From contig DFOK01000105.1 of the NCBI GenBank assembly GCA_002376715.1, positions 1 to 31,093 on the forward strand: a stretch of DNA of 31,093 bases, written 5' to 3'. This stretch comes from Bacteroidales bacterium UBA3543 (lineage in GTDB: Bacteria > Bacteroidota > Bacteroidia > Bacteroidales > UBA932). The notes under the pieces were generated by a model. That model saw only the letters and a list, made by a program, of their open reading frames with translations, was not told the DNA's origin and did no database searches. Shown piece after piece: positions 8,606-17,275 of this stretch (position 1 is the stretch's first letter; every line of letters begins with the position of its first letter). Both the position numbers and the translations under genes were made by a program.

Positions 8606-8638
8606 CTCCATTTTTATGTGAAAACACTCATTTTGTAT

Positions 8639-8646
8639 TAAATTTG
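8639..8646 (+). promoter_or_regulatory. -7 box (TAAATTTG) for rlmN
   Basis: TAAATTTG matches TAnnTTTG and lies 26 bases before the rlmN ATG at 8673. It is arranged back-to-back with the recA -7 box about 33 bases away. Confidence 0.6.
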
Positions 8647-8672
8647 CAAGGTGAAAACGAAATTTGCGAAAG

Positions 8673-9713
8673 ATGAAACCTAAGTTGCTGGGAATGTCGT
8701 TATTACAGCTTCAAGAGGTCGCCGCAGACCTCTCGTTGCCTAAATTTGCGGCCAGACAGATAGCTGACTGGCTCTACGCCAAAGGCACCAGAGAAATATC
8801 CGGCATGACAAATCTTTCCATTGCGGCCCGTACGGCTCTCGAAGAGCGCTATCAGATAGGTCACACGCCTTACATAGAAAAGTTCATTTCTTCTGACGGT
8901 ACCAAAAAATATATTTTTCCCACCTCAATTCCCGGAAAATATATCGAGACTGTGATGATCCCTGAATATGAGGTTGATCAAGTCATGGAAATGGGCAGAG
9001 CTACCATTTGCGTCTCTTCGCAGGTGGGCTGCAAAATGAATTGCTCTTTTTGTATGACAGGTCGTGCAGGCTATCATGGTCAGCTTTCTGCGGCCGAGAT
9101 CATTTCCCAGTTTATGAATATAGATGAGGCGCAGGAGCTCACCAATGCGGTCTTTATGGGGATGGGCGAGCCTTTGGACAACTGGGATGAGGTATCGAAA
9201 GTTCTTCAGATACTCACCTCCGATTGGGGTTTCGGCTGGAGTCCAAAGCGTATTACCCTCTCTACGGTAGGAGTTTTGCCGAATCTCAAGAGCTTTTTGG
9301 ATAACTTCAAGTGTCATCTGGCGTTGAGTTTGCATACTCCTTTTGACGAAGAGCGTGCTGCACTGATGCCGGTACAAAAGGCCTTTAAGTTGGAGGATAT
9401 ACTTTCGCTTATTCGTCGTTATGATTTTACCGGTCAGCGTAGGGTGAGTTTTGAGTATATAATGTTTTCCGGAGTCAATGATACTAAACGTCATGCAGAT
9501 GCCTTGATAAGAATGCTTTCGGGGCTTGAGTGCCGCATCAATCTCATAAGATTCCACTCCATCCCCGATTTAGCGTTGCAAACCTCTCCACGTACGAGAA
9601 TAGATGATTTTAAGGCGCGCCTCAACAACGCCGGCATTATAACTACTTTGCGCACTTCACGCGGTGAAGATATAATGGCAGCCTGCGGACTTTTGGCAGG
9701 ACAAGAAAGATAG
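8673..9713 (+). CDS. rlmN: Dual-specificity 23S rRNA/tRNA adenine C2-methyltransferase RlmN
   Basis: RlmN is a radical-SAM enzyme that methylates C2 of A2503 in 23S rRNA and of A37 in some tRNAs. The 346-residue product has the 4Fe-4S cluster motif CxxxCxxC at Cys120, Cys124 and Cys127 (CKMNCSFC). It also has the RlmN/Cfr signature MGMGEPLDN, the LSTVG segment and a C-terminal Cys338 (MAACG) equivalent to the methyl-carrying cysteine. The N-terminal ~70 residues form the usual HhH-like accessory domain. The ATG at 8673 is chosen over an upstream TTG at 8664. A2503 is not altered in a Cfr-like way; the motif pattern is RlmN, so no resistance function is implied. It is followed after 1 base by the patatin-like gene. 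Confidence 0.95.
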   Translation: MKPKLLGMSLLQLQEVAADLSLPKFAARQIADWLYAKGTREISGMTNLSIAARTALEERYQIGHTPYIEKFISSDGTKKYIFPTSIPGKYIETVMIPEYEVDQVMEMGRATICVSSQVGCKMNCSFCMTGRAGYHGQLSAAEIISQFMNIDEAQELTNAVFMGMGEPLDNWDEVSKVLQILTSDWGFGWSPKRITLSTVGVLPNLKSFLDNFKCHLALSLHTPFDEERAALMPVQKAFKLEDILSLIRRYDFTGQRRVSFEYIMFSGVNDTKRHADALIRMLSGLECRINLIRFHSIPDLALQTSPRTRIDDFKARLNNAGIITTLRTSRGEDIMAACGLLAGQER

Positions 9714-9714
9714 A

Positions 9715-12045
9715 ATGTGTATGAAACGCTTTATTGCAATATCCATATTTCTGCTTATGCTCAGCATTAGCGCTTTCGGTCAAAGACCAAAGGTAGGGGT
9801 AGTGCTGTGTGGAGGCGGGGCAAAGGGAGCGGCGCATGTGGGAGTTCTCAAGGTGCTGGAAGAGTACGGTATACCTATCGATTATATTGCAGGTACCAGT
9901 ATGGGTGCCATTGTGGGAGGTCTCTATGCCATAGGGTATTCTGCCGACGAACTGGATTCTCTCGTGATGGTGCAGGATTGGGATTTTGTGATGAGTGACA
10001 AGGTTCCTCGCAAGCAGGTTTCCTTCGAGGCCAAAAAATATGACGACCGTTTTTTGCTCAAGATTCCTTTTTCTTTCAGAAGAGATAGGGGCAACCAGGC
10101 CGACAAAAGGCAGTCGTTGCGGGATCGTAATATGGTCGGACCACCACCGCCCCTCCGTGGACAGCAGGAGACATCGCTACTCTCAAATATTCCGATGTAT
10201 CTCACCAGCGGTCATAATGTTTACAATCTCTTCACCAAATATTCGGTAGGTTATCAGGATTCCATTGATTTTGACAATATGCCGATTCCATTTGCTTGTG
10301 TGGCAGTGGATTTGGTCAGCAAAAAGGAGGTTGTGTTCCGCAGTGGCTATTTTGTAGATGCGATAAGGGCATCAATGGCTATTCCCGGATACTTTGCACC
10401 GGTGAGAATGAATGATATGGTGCTGGTAGATGGTGGCATACTCAATAATTATCCTGTTGATGTGGCCAAAGAGATGGGGGCGGATATCATAATAGGTGTC
10501 AAGCTTGGCTTTGGTGAGAGCCATAGTACTGATATAGATAATATCGGCGATATGCTGGGCGAACTCCTTGCTCTCTACATGGAGGAGAATACGGAGAAGG
10601 CAATAGATATGACGGATATTGTAATAGCTCCAAGTGTGAAAGACTTCTCCACTATGAGTTTCGACATACCGAGTCTCCGCAGATTGATCGATAATGGTGA
10701 AGCGGCCGCCAGGGAGAAAAGTCGTGAACTGGTACGCCTCAAGGCACATCTTGATGAGATGGAACGGAAGGAACAAAAAACTCTTATCGGTCCTACCGTG
10801 TTCAGGAAAACTTACCCCAAAGCAGTCCATATTGACCAGGACTCGATAGTCATCGGCAAGGTATCTTTCACAGGACTCTCTCAAAGGGATGCCGAGTGGC
10901 TTTTGAAAAAAAGCAAATTTCAGCCTGGAGCGATAGTTACCGGTCGTGATATTGATGAAGAGATCTCCAAGTACTATAACACGGGATCATTTTCGTCGGT
11001 AACTTACCTACTGAAAGGTACTGAGAGTCCCTATCATCTGGAGATCAATTTTGTCAAGGGACTCGCCTCTCAGCTCGGCGTAGGATTCAGGTTTGACTCT
11101 GAGGAAGTGGCTACCGTGATGCTCAACGTAAGCGCAAATAATTTGGCTCTGTATGGTTCCAAGGCCTCCATAACGGCTAAATTGGCTTACAATGCAATGT
11201 TTGTGGCGGACTATTCCTATGCATTCCGGGCCAATTTGCAGTTCAACACTTCCTACACCTTCAGGTCTTCAGACCTCAATATATTCAACAAAGGGTTGAG
11301 GTCTGACAACATTTCATTCTTCAGTCATATTGCCGACCTCAATTTTTCAACCAGGAGGTTCGTCAGTGGTCAGACTTCACTTGGAATGAAGTTCCAGTCC
11401 TTCAATTTCAGATCGGTACTCTCCTCGTCGGATGTGCCCCCAATTTATGACCCCGACATAGGTCGTTCCAATTTTATCAGTGCTTACGCCAAATTTAAAC
11501 TTGACAGGATGGACCGGGAACATTTCCCAACCAGTGGATTTGTCCTGAATTCGGGGTTCTCTTACCATTTCAACTGGCTTAAGCCGGACGAATATCCCTT
11601 CTCCGTAGCTAACCTGCATTTCTCTATGGTGGTTCCCCTTTTTAGCGAATTGGCACTGATTCCAACGATTTACAATCGGACGCTTATCGGTGGCAATATT
11701 CCGGTAGCTTTTATGAATTTAATGGGAGGCTATGAAGAGGGCAGATATATGGAGCAGCAGATTCCATTTATGGGGTTCAACTATACTTATGCCTTTAAAA
11801 ATATCCTTACCGTTGCCTCTTTGGATGCACGGTTACGTATCGGCCGAACGCACTATATATTCGCCTCCGGCAGTTATGCATTGGATAGTGAAGGTATCAT
11901 TGATATGTTTGCAGGGCCCGGCATTATAGGTGTACGTCTGGGATATTCTCACGACTCTCCGATAGGTCCGATTTCTTTTAATTTGCATTGGTCCAACTTC
12001 ACCGCCAGGGTAGGAGCCTATCTGAGCCTGGGTTATTCATTTTGA
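9715..12045 (+). CDS. Patatin-like phospholipase with C-terminal outer-membrane beta-barrel
   Basis: The 776-residue protein combines a secreted patatin lipase with a surface-antigen/BamA-type barrel, like the PlpD-type (type Vd) outer-membrane proteins. A signal peptide ends at AFGQ (about residue 23). The oxyanion motif GGGAKG is at 33-38, the nucleophile elbow GTSMG has Ser62, and the catalytic Asp239 is in VDGG. A linker near 130-160 contains PPPPLRG. A POTRA-like segment (about 365-455) precedes repeated amphipathic strands rich in aromatics, ending in aromatic residues (LSLGYSF) as expected for BAM recognition. It probably hydrolyses phospholipids at the cell surface or in the periplasm. 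Both ATGs at 9715 and 9721 are possible; the second gives a cleaner signal peptide (MKRFIAIS). It is probably co-transcribed with rlmN (1-base gap) and recX (6-base gap). Confidence 0.9.
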   Translation: MCMKRFIAISIFLLMLSISAFGQRPKVGVVLCGGGAKGAAHVGVLKVLEEYGIPIDYIAGTSMGAIVGGLYAIGYSADELDSLVMVQDWDFVMSDKVPRKQVSFEAKKYDDRFLLKIPFSFRRDRGNQADKRQSLRDRNMVGPPPPLRGQQETSLLSNIPMYLTSGHNVYNLFTKYSVGYQDSIDFDNMPIPFACVAVDLVSKKEVVFRSGYFVDAIRASMAIPGYFAPVRMNDMVLVDGGILNNYPVDVAKEMGADIIIGVKLGFGESHSTDIDNIGDMLGELLALYMEENTEKAIDMTDIVIAPSVKDFSTMSFDIPSLRRLIDNGEAAAREKSRELVRLKAHLDEMERKEQKTLIGPTVFRKTYPKAVHIDQDSIVIGKVSFTGLSQRDAEWLLKKSKFQPGAIVTGRDIDEEISKYYNTGSFSSVTYLLKGTESPYHLEINFVKGLASQLGVGFRFDSEEVATVMLNVSANNLALYGSKASITAKLAYNAMFVADYSYAFRANLQFNTSYTFRSSDLNIFNKGLRSDNISFFSHIADLNFSTRRFVSGQTSLGMKFQSFNFRSVLSSSDVPPIYDPDIGRSNFISAYAKFKLDRMDREHFPTSGFVLNSGFSYHFNWLKPDEYPFSVANLHFSMVVPLFSELALIPTIYNRTLIGGNIPVAFMNLMGGYEEGRYMEQQIPFMGFNYTYAFKNILTVASLDARLRIGRTHYIFASGSYALDSEGIIDMFAGPGIIGVRLGYSHDSPIGPISFNLHWSNFTARVGAYLSLGYSF

Positions 12046-12051
12046 TCTATT

Positions 12052-12507
12052 ATGGAGAGAGATGTTGTTTTGAATAGAATGAGGCGCCTCTGTAGCCGTG
12101 GAGAGCGTTGCAGCAGCGATATACTCCGCAAAGTGATCGCCTATGGCATTCCCGAGCCGGAATCGGTGGTGGAGCAGCTTGTCAAAGAAGGTTATATCGA
12201 TGACGCAAGATATGCAAGGGCTTTTGCAAGAGATAAAAGTTCTCTCCAGGGTTGGGGAAAAGTAAAAATAAGAGTAGATTTGCAGCGTAAAAGTATTGAT
12301 GAATTGGCCATTACGGCTGCGCTTTCCGAGATTGATTCCGCTGCAGCGGAAACAAAGCTCCAAAAGCTTGCCCTGGCAAAGCTCAGACAACTGCGGAATG
12401 AAAGCGATCCGAATATACACAAAGCCAAATTCATGCGTTACCTTATGGGCCGTGGCTACACTTATGATGAAATAGTGAAGACATATGATAACAACAGAAC
12501 AGATTAA
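12052..12507 (+). CDS. recX: Regulatory protein RecX
   Basis: RecX binds RecA filaments and restrains recombinase activity. The 151-residue, basic, all-helical product shows the family's tandem three-helix repeats, including the signature GYIDDARYARAFARDK at about 48-63 and a second repeat ending MRYLMGRGYTYDEI. The length is typical. The start lies 6 bases after the phospholipase gene and the last 23 bases overlap the start of prfB. This suggests coupled translation of recX and prfB. The distance from recA (opposite strand) means the two are not co-transcribed here, unlike in several other phyla. Confidence 0.88.
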   Translation: MERDVVLNRMRRLCSRGERCSSDILRKVIAYGIPEPESVVEQLVKEGYIDDARYARAFARDKSSLQGWGKVKIRVDLQRKSIDELAITAALSEIDSAAAETKLQKLALAKLRQLRNESDPNIHKAKFMRYLMGRGYTYDEIVKTYDNNRTD

Positions 12508-13556
12508 AGAATATAAACAGCGTGTAATGGCGTTGGGGAGGTCTCTTTGACATCGATGCAAAGCGTGAAGAGCTCTCGACAAACCAATTGAAAACCACCG
12601 CTCCCGATTTTTGGGATGATCCAAAAGCAGCGGAACTGTTTCTAAAGGAGGTTTCCGGTCTTCGTTTTTGGGTGGATAATTTTAATAGAATAGAGTCACA
12701 GGTGGATGATCTTGAGATACTCCTCGAATTTGGAGAGGATGCCTCAGATGATATTGATGCGGCGGCAAATTCGTTGCAGAGTGCAATTGAAGCACTTGAA
12801 CTGCGTAATATGCTCAGCGAAGAGGGCGACAACCTTGGAGCACTCTTAAAAATCAATTCAGGTGCCGGTGGCACTGAAAGCAATGACTGGTCGTCAATGC
12901 TGATGCGAATGTATATCCGCTGGGGTGAACGCAACGGCTATAAAGTCCATGTTTCAGAACTTCTGGAAGGTGATGAGGCGGGAATTAAGTCTGTAACCAT
13001 TGAGTTTGAAGGTGACTATGCATTCGGCTATCTCAAGAGCGAGATAGGAGTTCACCGTCTCGTTAGAATATCTCCCTTCAATGCCCAGGGCAAACGCCAG
13101 ACCACATTCTCCTCCGTATTTGTCTACCCATTGGTAGATGAAACCATAGAGATTGAGATAAATCCATCCGACCTGGAGTGGGATACTTACCGTTCCTCAG
13201 GAGCCGGTGGGCAGAATGTAAATAAAGTCGAGACCGGAGTCAGGGTAAAGCATATTCCCACAGGCATTGTTGTGGAAAATACCGAAACACGTTCCCAGAT
13301 TGACAATCGTCAGAATGCTCTTCGTATCCTAAAATCCCATCTCTACGACCTGGAACTCAAGAAACGTCAGGAAAAGCAGACCGAACTTGAAGGACAGAAA
13401 AAGAAAATCGAATGGGGATCGCAAATTCGCAGTTATGTTCTCCATCCCTACAGGATGGTCAAGGATCTTCGCACCAACTACGAGACTTCAGATATACAAG
13501 GAGTCCTGGATGGTGATCTTAATGCATTTATGAAAGAATTTTTAATGAACAACTAA
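12485..13556 (+). CDS. prfB: Peptide chain release factor 2, programmed +1 frameshift
   Basis: RF2 terminates translation at UGA and UAA. The gene is read as 12485-12547 plus 12549-13556 (356 residues). The first 21 codons, starting MITTEQIKEYKQ, end CTT and are followed by an in-frame UGA (12548-12550). Shifting +1 reads GAC and continues without interruption. The codon-recognition tripeptide SPF is at 196-198 and the catalytic GGQ at 241-243 (SGAGGQNVNK). The arrangement is the well-known RF2 autoregulatory frameshift, so this is an intact gene and not a pseudogene. A program that ignores frameshifts would start it at 12588 or lose the N-terminus. It overlaps recX by 23 bases and is followed by tpiA after 2 bases. 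Confidence 0.96.
12536..12551 (+). promoter_or_regulatory. RF2 programmed +1 frameshift signal
   Basis: The element reads GGGAGGTCTCTTTGAC: an internal Shine-Dalgarno-like GGGAGG, a short spacer, the slippery CTT codon and the UGA stop followed by C. It matches the E. coli arrangement (SD-like run, then CUU UGA C). Low RF2 slows termination at UGA and promotes the shift, giving negative autoregulation. The SD-like run is striking because translation starts in this phylum rarely use SD pairing. Confidence 0.95.
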
Positions 13557-13558
13557 CT

Positions 13559-14314
13559 ATGAGAAAGAAAATTGTAGCAGGCAACTGGAAGATGAACACC
13601 ACAGTTGCAGAAGGAAAATCTCTTGCACAGGAGATTGTTGCCGCTCTCGGGAGCGTTCCCTCAGATGTGCAACTTGTATTCGCACCCCCTTTTACTCATC
13701 TGGTGACAGTCGCAAAAGTTATTAAAGGGACTCCCATAGCACTCGCGGCACAAAATTGTGCAGACCAGCCAAAAGGAGCATTTACGGGTGAAGTGGCCGT
13801 CTCGATGCTCAAAGATGCAGGTTGCACCTATACTATCCTAGGTCACTCCGAGAGAAGGGAATATTATGGTGAAACCTCTGAAAAACTGGTAAAAAAGATC
13901 CGTCTCGCCCTCGATGCCGGTATAAAACCTATTTTTTGCGTAGGGGAGAAACTTGAGGAGCGCAATGCCGGTAAACACTTCGAGGTTGTAGGAGCGCAAA
14001 TTGAAGAGGTGCTGTTTCTGTTTAATGCTGAGGCAATGAAAAATATCGTAATTGCCTATGAACCCGTATGGGCCATCGGCACAGGTGTGACTGCAACTTC
14101 CGAGCAGGCTCAGGAGATCCATTCATTTATACGCAAATTCCTTGCAAACCGCTTCGGAAACGAGGTTGCGGAGGGGACATCCATTCTTTACGGGGGCAGT
14201 TGCAAACCCTCAAATGCCCGTGAGCTTTTTGCTTGCAAGGACATAGACGGCGGACTCATAGGAGGGGCTGCACTCAAGGCAGAGGACTTTATAGGTATAG
14301 CCACCAGCTATTGA
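13559..14314 (+). CDS. tpiA: Triosephosphate isomerase
   Basis: TpiA interconverts dihydroxyacetone phosphate and glyceraldehyde-3-phosphate in glycolysis and gluconeogenesis. The 251-residue TIM-barrel protein has the substrate-binding Lys11 (GNWKMN), the electrophile His96 (LGHSERR), the catalytic base Glu168 in AYEPVWAIGTG, and the phosphate-gripper segment LYGGSCKPSN followed by DGGLIGGAAL. Length and motifs are standard. It starts 2 bases after prfB and ends 2 bases before prmA, so prfB-tpiA-prmA are presumably on one message. Confidence 0.98.
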   Translation: MRKKIVAGNWKMNTTVAEGKSLAQEIVAALGSVPSDVQLVFAPPFTHLVTVAKVIKGTPIALAAQNCADQPKGAFTGEVAVSMLKDAGCTYTILGHSERREYYGETSEKLVKKIRLALDAGIKPIFCVGEKLEERNAGKHFEVVGAQIEEVLFLFNAEAMKNIVIAYEPVWAIGTGVTATSEQAQEIHSFIRKFLANRFGNEVAEGTSILYGGSCKPSNARELFACKDIDGGLIGGAALKAEDFIGIATSY

Positions 14315-14316
14315 TT

Positions 14317-15183
14317 ATGGACTATATTGTAGTCCATATTGAGGTGAGACCCTTCACCGAAGAGAGGGCTGAGATAGTGCTGGCGGAGATTGAAGAACTT
14401 GGATTTGAGAGTTTCTCAATCGAGGAGCCCTATCTAAATGCCTACATACCTAAAGAGAGGTTTTCAGAGAGCGCTCTGAAAGCTCTTCTCAGTGCCTATG
14501 CCACAGGTGAGTTCAAGGTTTCATACACCACGAAGCTCATTATGGAACAAAATTGGAACGCACTCTGGGAGTCTAATTTCGAACCCATTGTCATTGATGG
14601 ACTTTGCACAGTCAAAGCTTCGCACCACAAAAACCTGCCTCCTACTAAATATAGCATCACAATTGATCCTAAGATGTCATTCGGCACGGGCCACCATCAG
14701 ACCACTCATCTTATGATAGAAGGGCTACTGGAGTTAGGTGATACCATAAAGGGTCTTCAGGTGCTGGATATGGGGTGCGGTACAGGGATACTGGCCATTC
14801 TGGCTGCAAAAATGGGGGCAAAAGCCCCTGTTCACGCAATTGATGTTGACCACATCTGCTTTTATTCCGCAAAGGAGAATGCCTACGAGAATGAGGTGGG
14901 GGAGATGATACATGTGCTTTGCGGAGATGCATCACTGCTTCAGGCTTCGAAGTACGACTTGATTTTAGCCAATATCAATCGCAATATTCTTCTTGAGGAT
15001 ATGAAAACCTATGCCAGATCCTTGCGTCCGGGCGGCGAACTCTTTATCAGTGGTTTTTATACTGAAGACATTCCAATGCTCCTGGAAGAGGCGTCAAAAT
15101 ATTCACTTGAAATGGTTTCGAGTCGGGAACGTGATCGATGGAGCATGGTAAGACTACGCTCATCTATTCGTAAAAATAATTGA
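14317..15183 (+). CDS. prmA: Ribosomal protein L11 methyltransferase
   Basis: PrmA trimethylates ribosomal protein L11 using S-adenosylmethionine. The product from the ATG at 14317 is 288 residues. An N-terminal substrate-recognition domain is followed by the PrmA hallmark IDPKMSFGTGHHQTT (116-130) and SAM motif I LDMGCGTG (150-157). The acidic residue of motif II lies in VHAIDVD and the motif IV region in LANINRNIL. The longer frame from 14233 lies inside tpiA and is rejected. The 3' end overlaps the convergent beta-helix lipoprotein gene by 20 bases, so any terminator must lie within that gene; I did not find a clear one. Confidence 0.95.
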   Translation: MDYIVVHIEVRPFTEERAEIVLAEIEELGFESFSIEEPYLNAYIPKERFSESALKALLSAYATGEFKVSYTTKLIMEQNWNALWESNFEPIVIDGLCTVKASHHKNLPPTKYSITIDPKMSFGTGHHQTTHLMIEGLLELGDTIKGLQVLDMGCGTGILAILAAKMGAKAPVHAIDVDHICFYSAKENAYENEVGEMIHVLCGDASLLQASKYDLILANINRNILLEDMKTYARSLRPGGELFISGFYTEDIPMLLEEASKYSLEMVSSRERDRWSMVRLRSSIRKNN

Positions 15184-17014
15184 CTCCACCCGGGACTCCA
15201 TTGGTTGTTACCGTCTTCGCCAGAAATCCTATGGTGTAGTTGAAATTGTTGTAGTAGATGTTATGGAAATGGTCGGAGCCTGTGACTGACCCTTTGAGAT
15301 AGAGTTCGTAAGTCGTATTTGGAAGAATTTCAGGAGCGGATATTAGACAACTGATGGTTGGCTGGAATTTTCTGGTGGCCTTGTATACTGCTATGAAATT
15401 GCCAGAGAGTTGCTTTACCGCTACCACTGAAGGTTCGTAGAGCGTAGTGTTGTAAATCACAGATTGTTGAGTGGATCCTGACTCATCAGGAATACTGCTT
15501 TTTCCCCCCATTGCTACCAAACGTCCCCCTTTCATAAGTATTGAAGAATTGGTATTCAGGGCCTTGCCTGCTCCGTCAGAGCCCAGTGCAAGTATTAATC
15601 CTCCGGAGAAGGTCATATCGTCGTCGCTGTGCATTGCATAACCGGCCAGACTGTAACAGTAGACAAAGCCGCCGCTGATATCCATTGTGGAGGCGGTACC
15701 CATGGATGTATTGAATGAGGTCAAATCTACTTTGCCACTGCTGATAGAGAGAGGGCCTTTGGAGTAGATGGCCATGTTATAGGAGGATTCGGTATGTATG
15801 GCTATAGATGCGTTGCTGATACTAAATCTGCCATCACTTCTCAGTATTGCTGCTCCTGCTTCAGTACTGATGGCGCTGATCGAGCCGCCAGTGATGGTAA
15901 TGTCGCCTTTGCTGAATATCCCGGAACCTTTGGAGGTTATATGTGAGATACTACCTCCGGTAATGTCAATATCGTCTTCGCCATATATACAGGCAGGTGT
16001 TTGAGAGCCTAGGGTATAGGTACAGAGGATGGTATTGTTGATTAGTGCTTTACCTGAAGCGTGTATGCTATGTGATGCATCGCCGTAGGTGTCGGTGATG
16101 ATGGTGTCTCTATTAGATATGGCAAGGTTTCCGGCTGCTTTGATGGCAGGAGATTGCTCTGCGAGTGTAGAGAATCTGTGAATGCCGCCTGTAATGGTTA
16201 TGGATCCTTTATCGTCATCTGTTGCGGTGAGTCCGCTTCGTGTTGAAAGTGATTTAATACGTCCCCCGGCAATCTTTATATCTCCCGAAGTGCAATTTAT
16301 GGAGTGTCCGGCTGCCTCTTTTATGAGGATGTATGCCTGGTCGATTGTGATGGAGCCACCGCAACGGATGGCATCTGCTTTTTTACCTCTAAGCTGCAGA
16401 GTACCTTTGCCTACTATATCGAGGGGACCGTTACAGTTTAGAGTAGCTTTTGCAGTACTTGTACCTGAAGTACCGTCAACCAGACGATTGGAGGTGTTGT
16501 CCTCAATTCTCATATAGCAACCCTCTTCAGTGAGAATGGAAAGAGCCGGCCCATTTGGATTTGTTATGCCGATGCCGTTGAGGTTAAGTTTAATGCGATT
16601 TTTACCATGGATTTCCACGGAACCGTTATCTGTTATCCCCTGCAGATAATAGGAATAACTGCCTTCGCTTCGGGGTTTGATGACAATGTGCCCCTTATTG
16701 TTGGTGATGTCGAGGCATTTCACAGGATCATGTATCTCAGCATTTCCATCCTTGAATGTGATGACAATAGCATCTGATGGTATAGTTGTCTGGCTGTTTG
16801 GTACCAGAGTGGGATCTGTGGAGTCCACTGCCGGAGGAGTGATGTTGATGATGAGTTTTTCCTTTTCTCCTTCGTCCGGTTCGGGCTCGGGTTCCACTAT
16901 TTCTTCATTGTCTTCATTACCAGGCGTAATATCGCAGGAAACTGCAGTAAGAGTCAGATAGTGGGTAACCGCTATGATGGCCGTTATGATGGTTTTTAAT
17001 TTCTTTATAATCAT
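15164..17014 (-). CDS. Beta-helix carbohydrate-binding-type lipoprotein (DUF4353/Cthe_2159-like)
   Basis: The 616-residue protein begins with a lipoprotein signal (lipobox AVSC, Cys27) and an acidic, Pro/Glu-rich linker (about 35-50). It then consists almost entirely of short beta-strand repeats with recurrent I-T/S-GG-x-I and GxIxI patterns (for example GSITITGGIHRFS, DIDITGGSISHI, GDITITGGSISAI). These are typical of a right-handed parallel beta-helix and of the DUF4353 family, whose Clostridium member Cthe_2159 binds acidic polysaccharide. Catalytic residues of pectate lyases are not evident to me, so I call it a binding or adhesion protein rather than an enzyme. It is probably a surface or periplasmic lipoprotein. 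It is a single gene, convergent with and overlapping prmA, and preceded by two candidate -7 boxes. Confidence 0.82.
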   Translation of the reverse strand: MIIKKLKTIITAIIAVTHYLTLTAVSCDITPGNEDNEEIVEPEPEPDEGEKEKLIINITPPAVDSTDPTLVPNSQTTIPSDAIVITFKDGNAEIHDPVKCLDITNNKGHIVIKPRSEGSYSYYLQGITDNGSVEIHGKNRIKLNLNGIGITNPNGPALSILTEEGCYMRIEDNTSNRLVDGTSGTSTAKATLNCNGPLDIVGKGTLQLRGKKADAIRCGGSITIDQAYILIKEAAGHSINCTSGDIKIAGGRIKSLSTRSGLTATDDDKGSITITGGIHRFSTLAEQSPAIKAAGNLAISNRDTIITDTYGDASHSIHASGKALINNTILCTYTLGSQTPACIYGEDDIDITGGSISHITSKGSGIFSKGDITITGGSISAISTEAGAAILRSDGRFSISNASIAIHTESSYNMAIYSKGPLSISSGKVDLTSFNTSMGTASTMDISGGFVYCYSLAGYAMHSDDDMTFSGGLILALGSDGAGKALNTNSSILMKGGRLVAMGGKSSIPDESGSTQQSVIYNTTLYEPSVVAVKQLSGNFIAVYKATRKFQPTISCLISAPEILPNTTYELYLKGSVTGSDHFHNIYYNNFNYTIGFLAKTVTTNGVPGGVNYFYE

Positions 17015-17042
17015 AACATCAATCTATTTCCTAATTAAAGTA

Positions 17043-17081
17043 CAAACTTAATCTTTTCTCTACAAAAAGAATACAAACGTA
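17043..17081 (-). promoter_or_regulatory. Two candidate -7 boxes for the beta-helix lipoprotein
   Basis: On the minus strand TAAGTTTG (17043-17050) and TACGTTTG (17074-17081) both match TAnnTTTG. They lie about 30 and 60 bases before the ATG at 17014. I cannot tell which is used. Confidence 0.45.
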
Positions 17082-17088
17082 ACCTTTT

Positions 17089-17120
17089 TTTGCCGAAATA
17101 TAAAAAGTTGACTACTTTTG
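17089..17120 (+). promoter_or_regulatory. Bacteroidota promoter for tRNA-Leu (-33 TTTG, -7 TACTTTTG)
   Basis: TTTG at 17089-17092 is separated by exactly 20 bases from TACTTTTG at 17113-17120. This is the best full match to the Bacteroidota consensus in the window, and it lies about 25 bases before the tRNA. Confidence 0.75.
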
Positions 17121-17145
17121 CAAGCCTTACACAAGACTCTTATTT

Positions 17146-17227
17146 GCGGGCGTGTTGTAACTGGTAGCCAAGCTAGACTTAGGATCTAGTGCCGAAAGGC
17201 GTGGGGGTTCGAGTCCCTTCGCCCGCA
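17146..17227 (+). tRNA. tRNA-Leu (anticodon TAG)
   Basis: This is an 82-base class II tRNA. The acceptor GCGGGCG pairs with CGCCCGC, and the anticodon stem CTAGA/TCTAG encloses the loop CTTAGGA with anticodon TAG (reads CUN). A long variable arm (TGCCGAAAGGCGT), a TTCGAGT T-loop and discriminator A are present. The 3' CCA is not encoded (the sequence reads ACAA). It has its own promoter and terminator. Confidence 0.96.
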
Positions 17228-17231
17228 CAAA

Positions 17232-17271
17232 AATCCCCTCTCAATCGTTTGATTTTGAGGGGATTGTTTTT
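17232..17271 (+). terminator. Rho-independent terminator after tRNA-Leu
   Basis: AATCCCCTC (17232-17240) pairs with GAGGGGATT (17257-17265), followed by GTTTTTT. It ends the tRNA transcript. As the left flank is A-rich it may also serve the convergent POT transporter gene ending at 17276. Confidence 0.88.
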
Positions 17272-17275
17272 TGAC

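Noticed and set aside
8925..9557. 210-residue minus-strand frame inside rlmN
   Set aside because: Antisense shadow of the radical-SAM gene with no promoter or recognisable domain.
8673..9713. Cfr-type resistance methyltransferase
   Set aside because: Length, N-terminal domain, housekeeping context and motif set fit RlmN; nothing suggests a transferred resistance gene.
12485..12587. prfB as a frameshifted pseudogene, or prfB starting at 12588
   Set aside because: The interruption is exactly CTT TGA C with an upstream SD-like run, the standard RF2 programmed frameshift, and the rest of the gene is intact.
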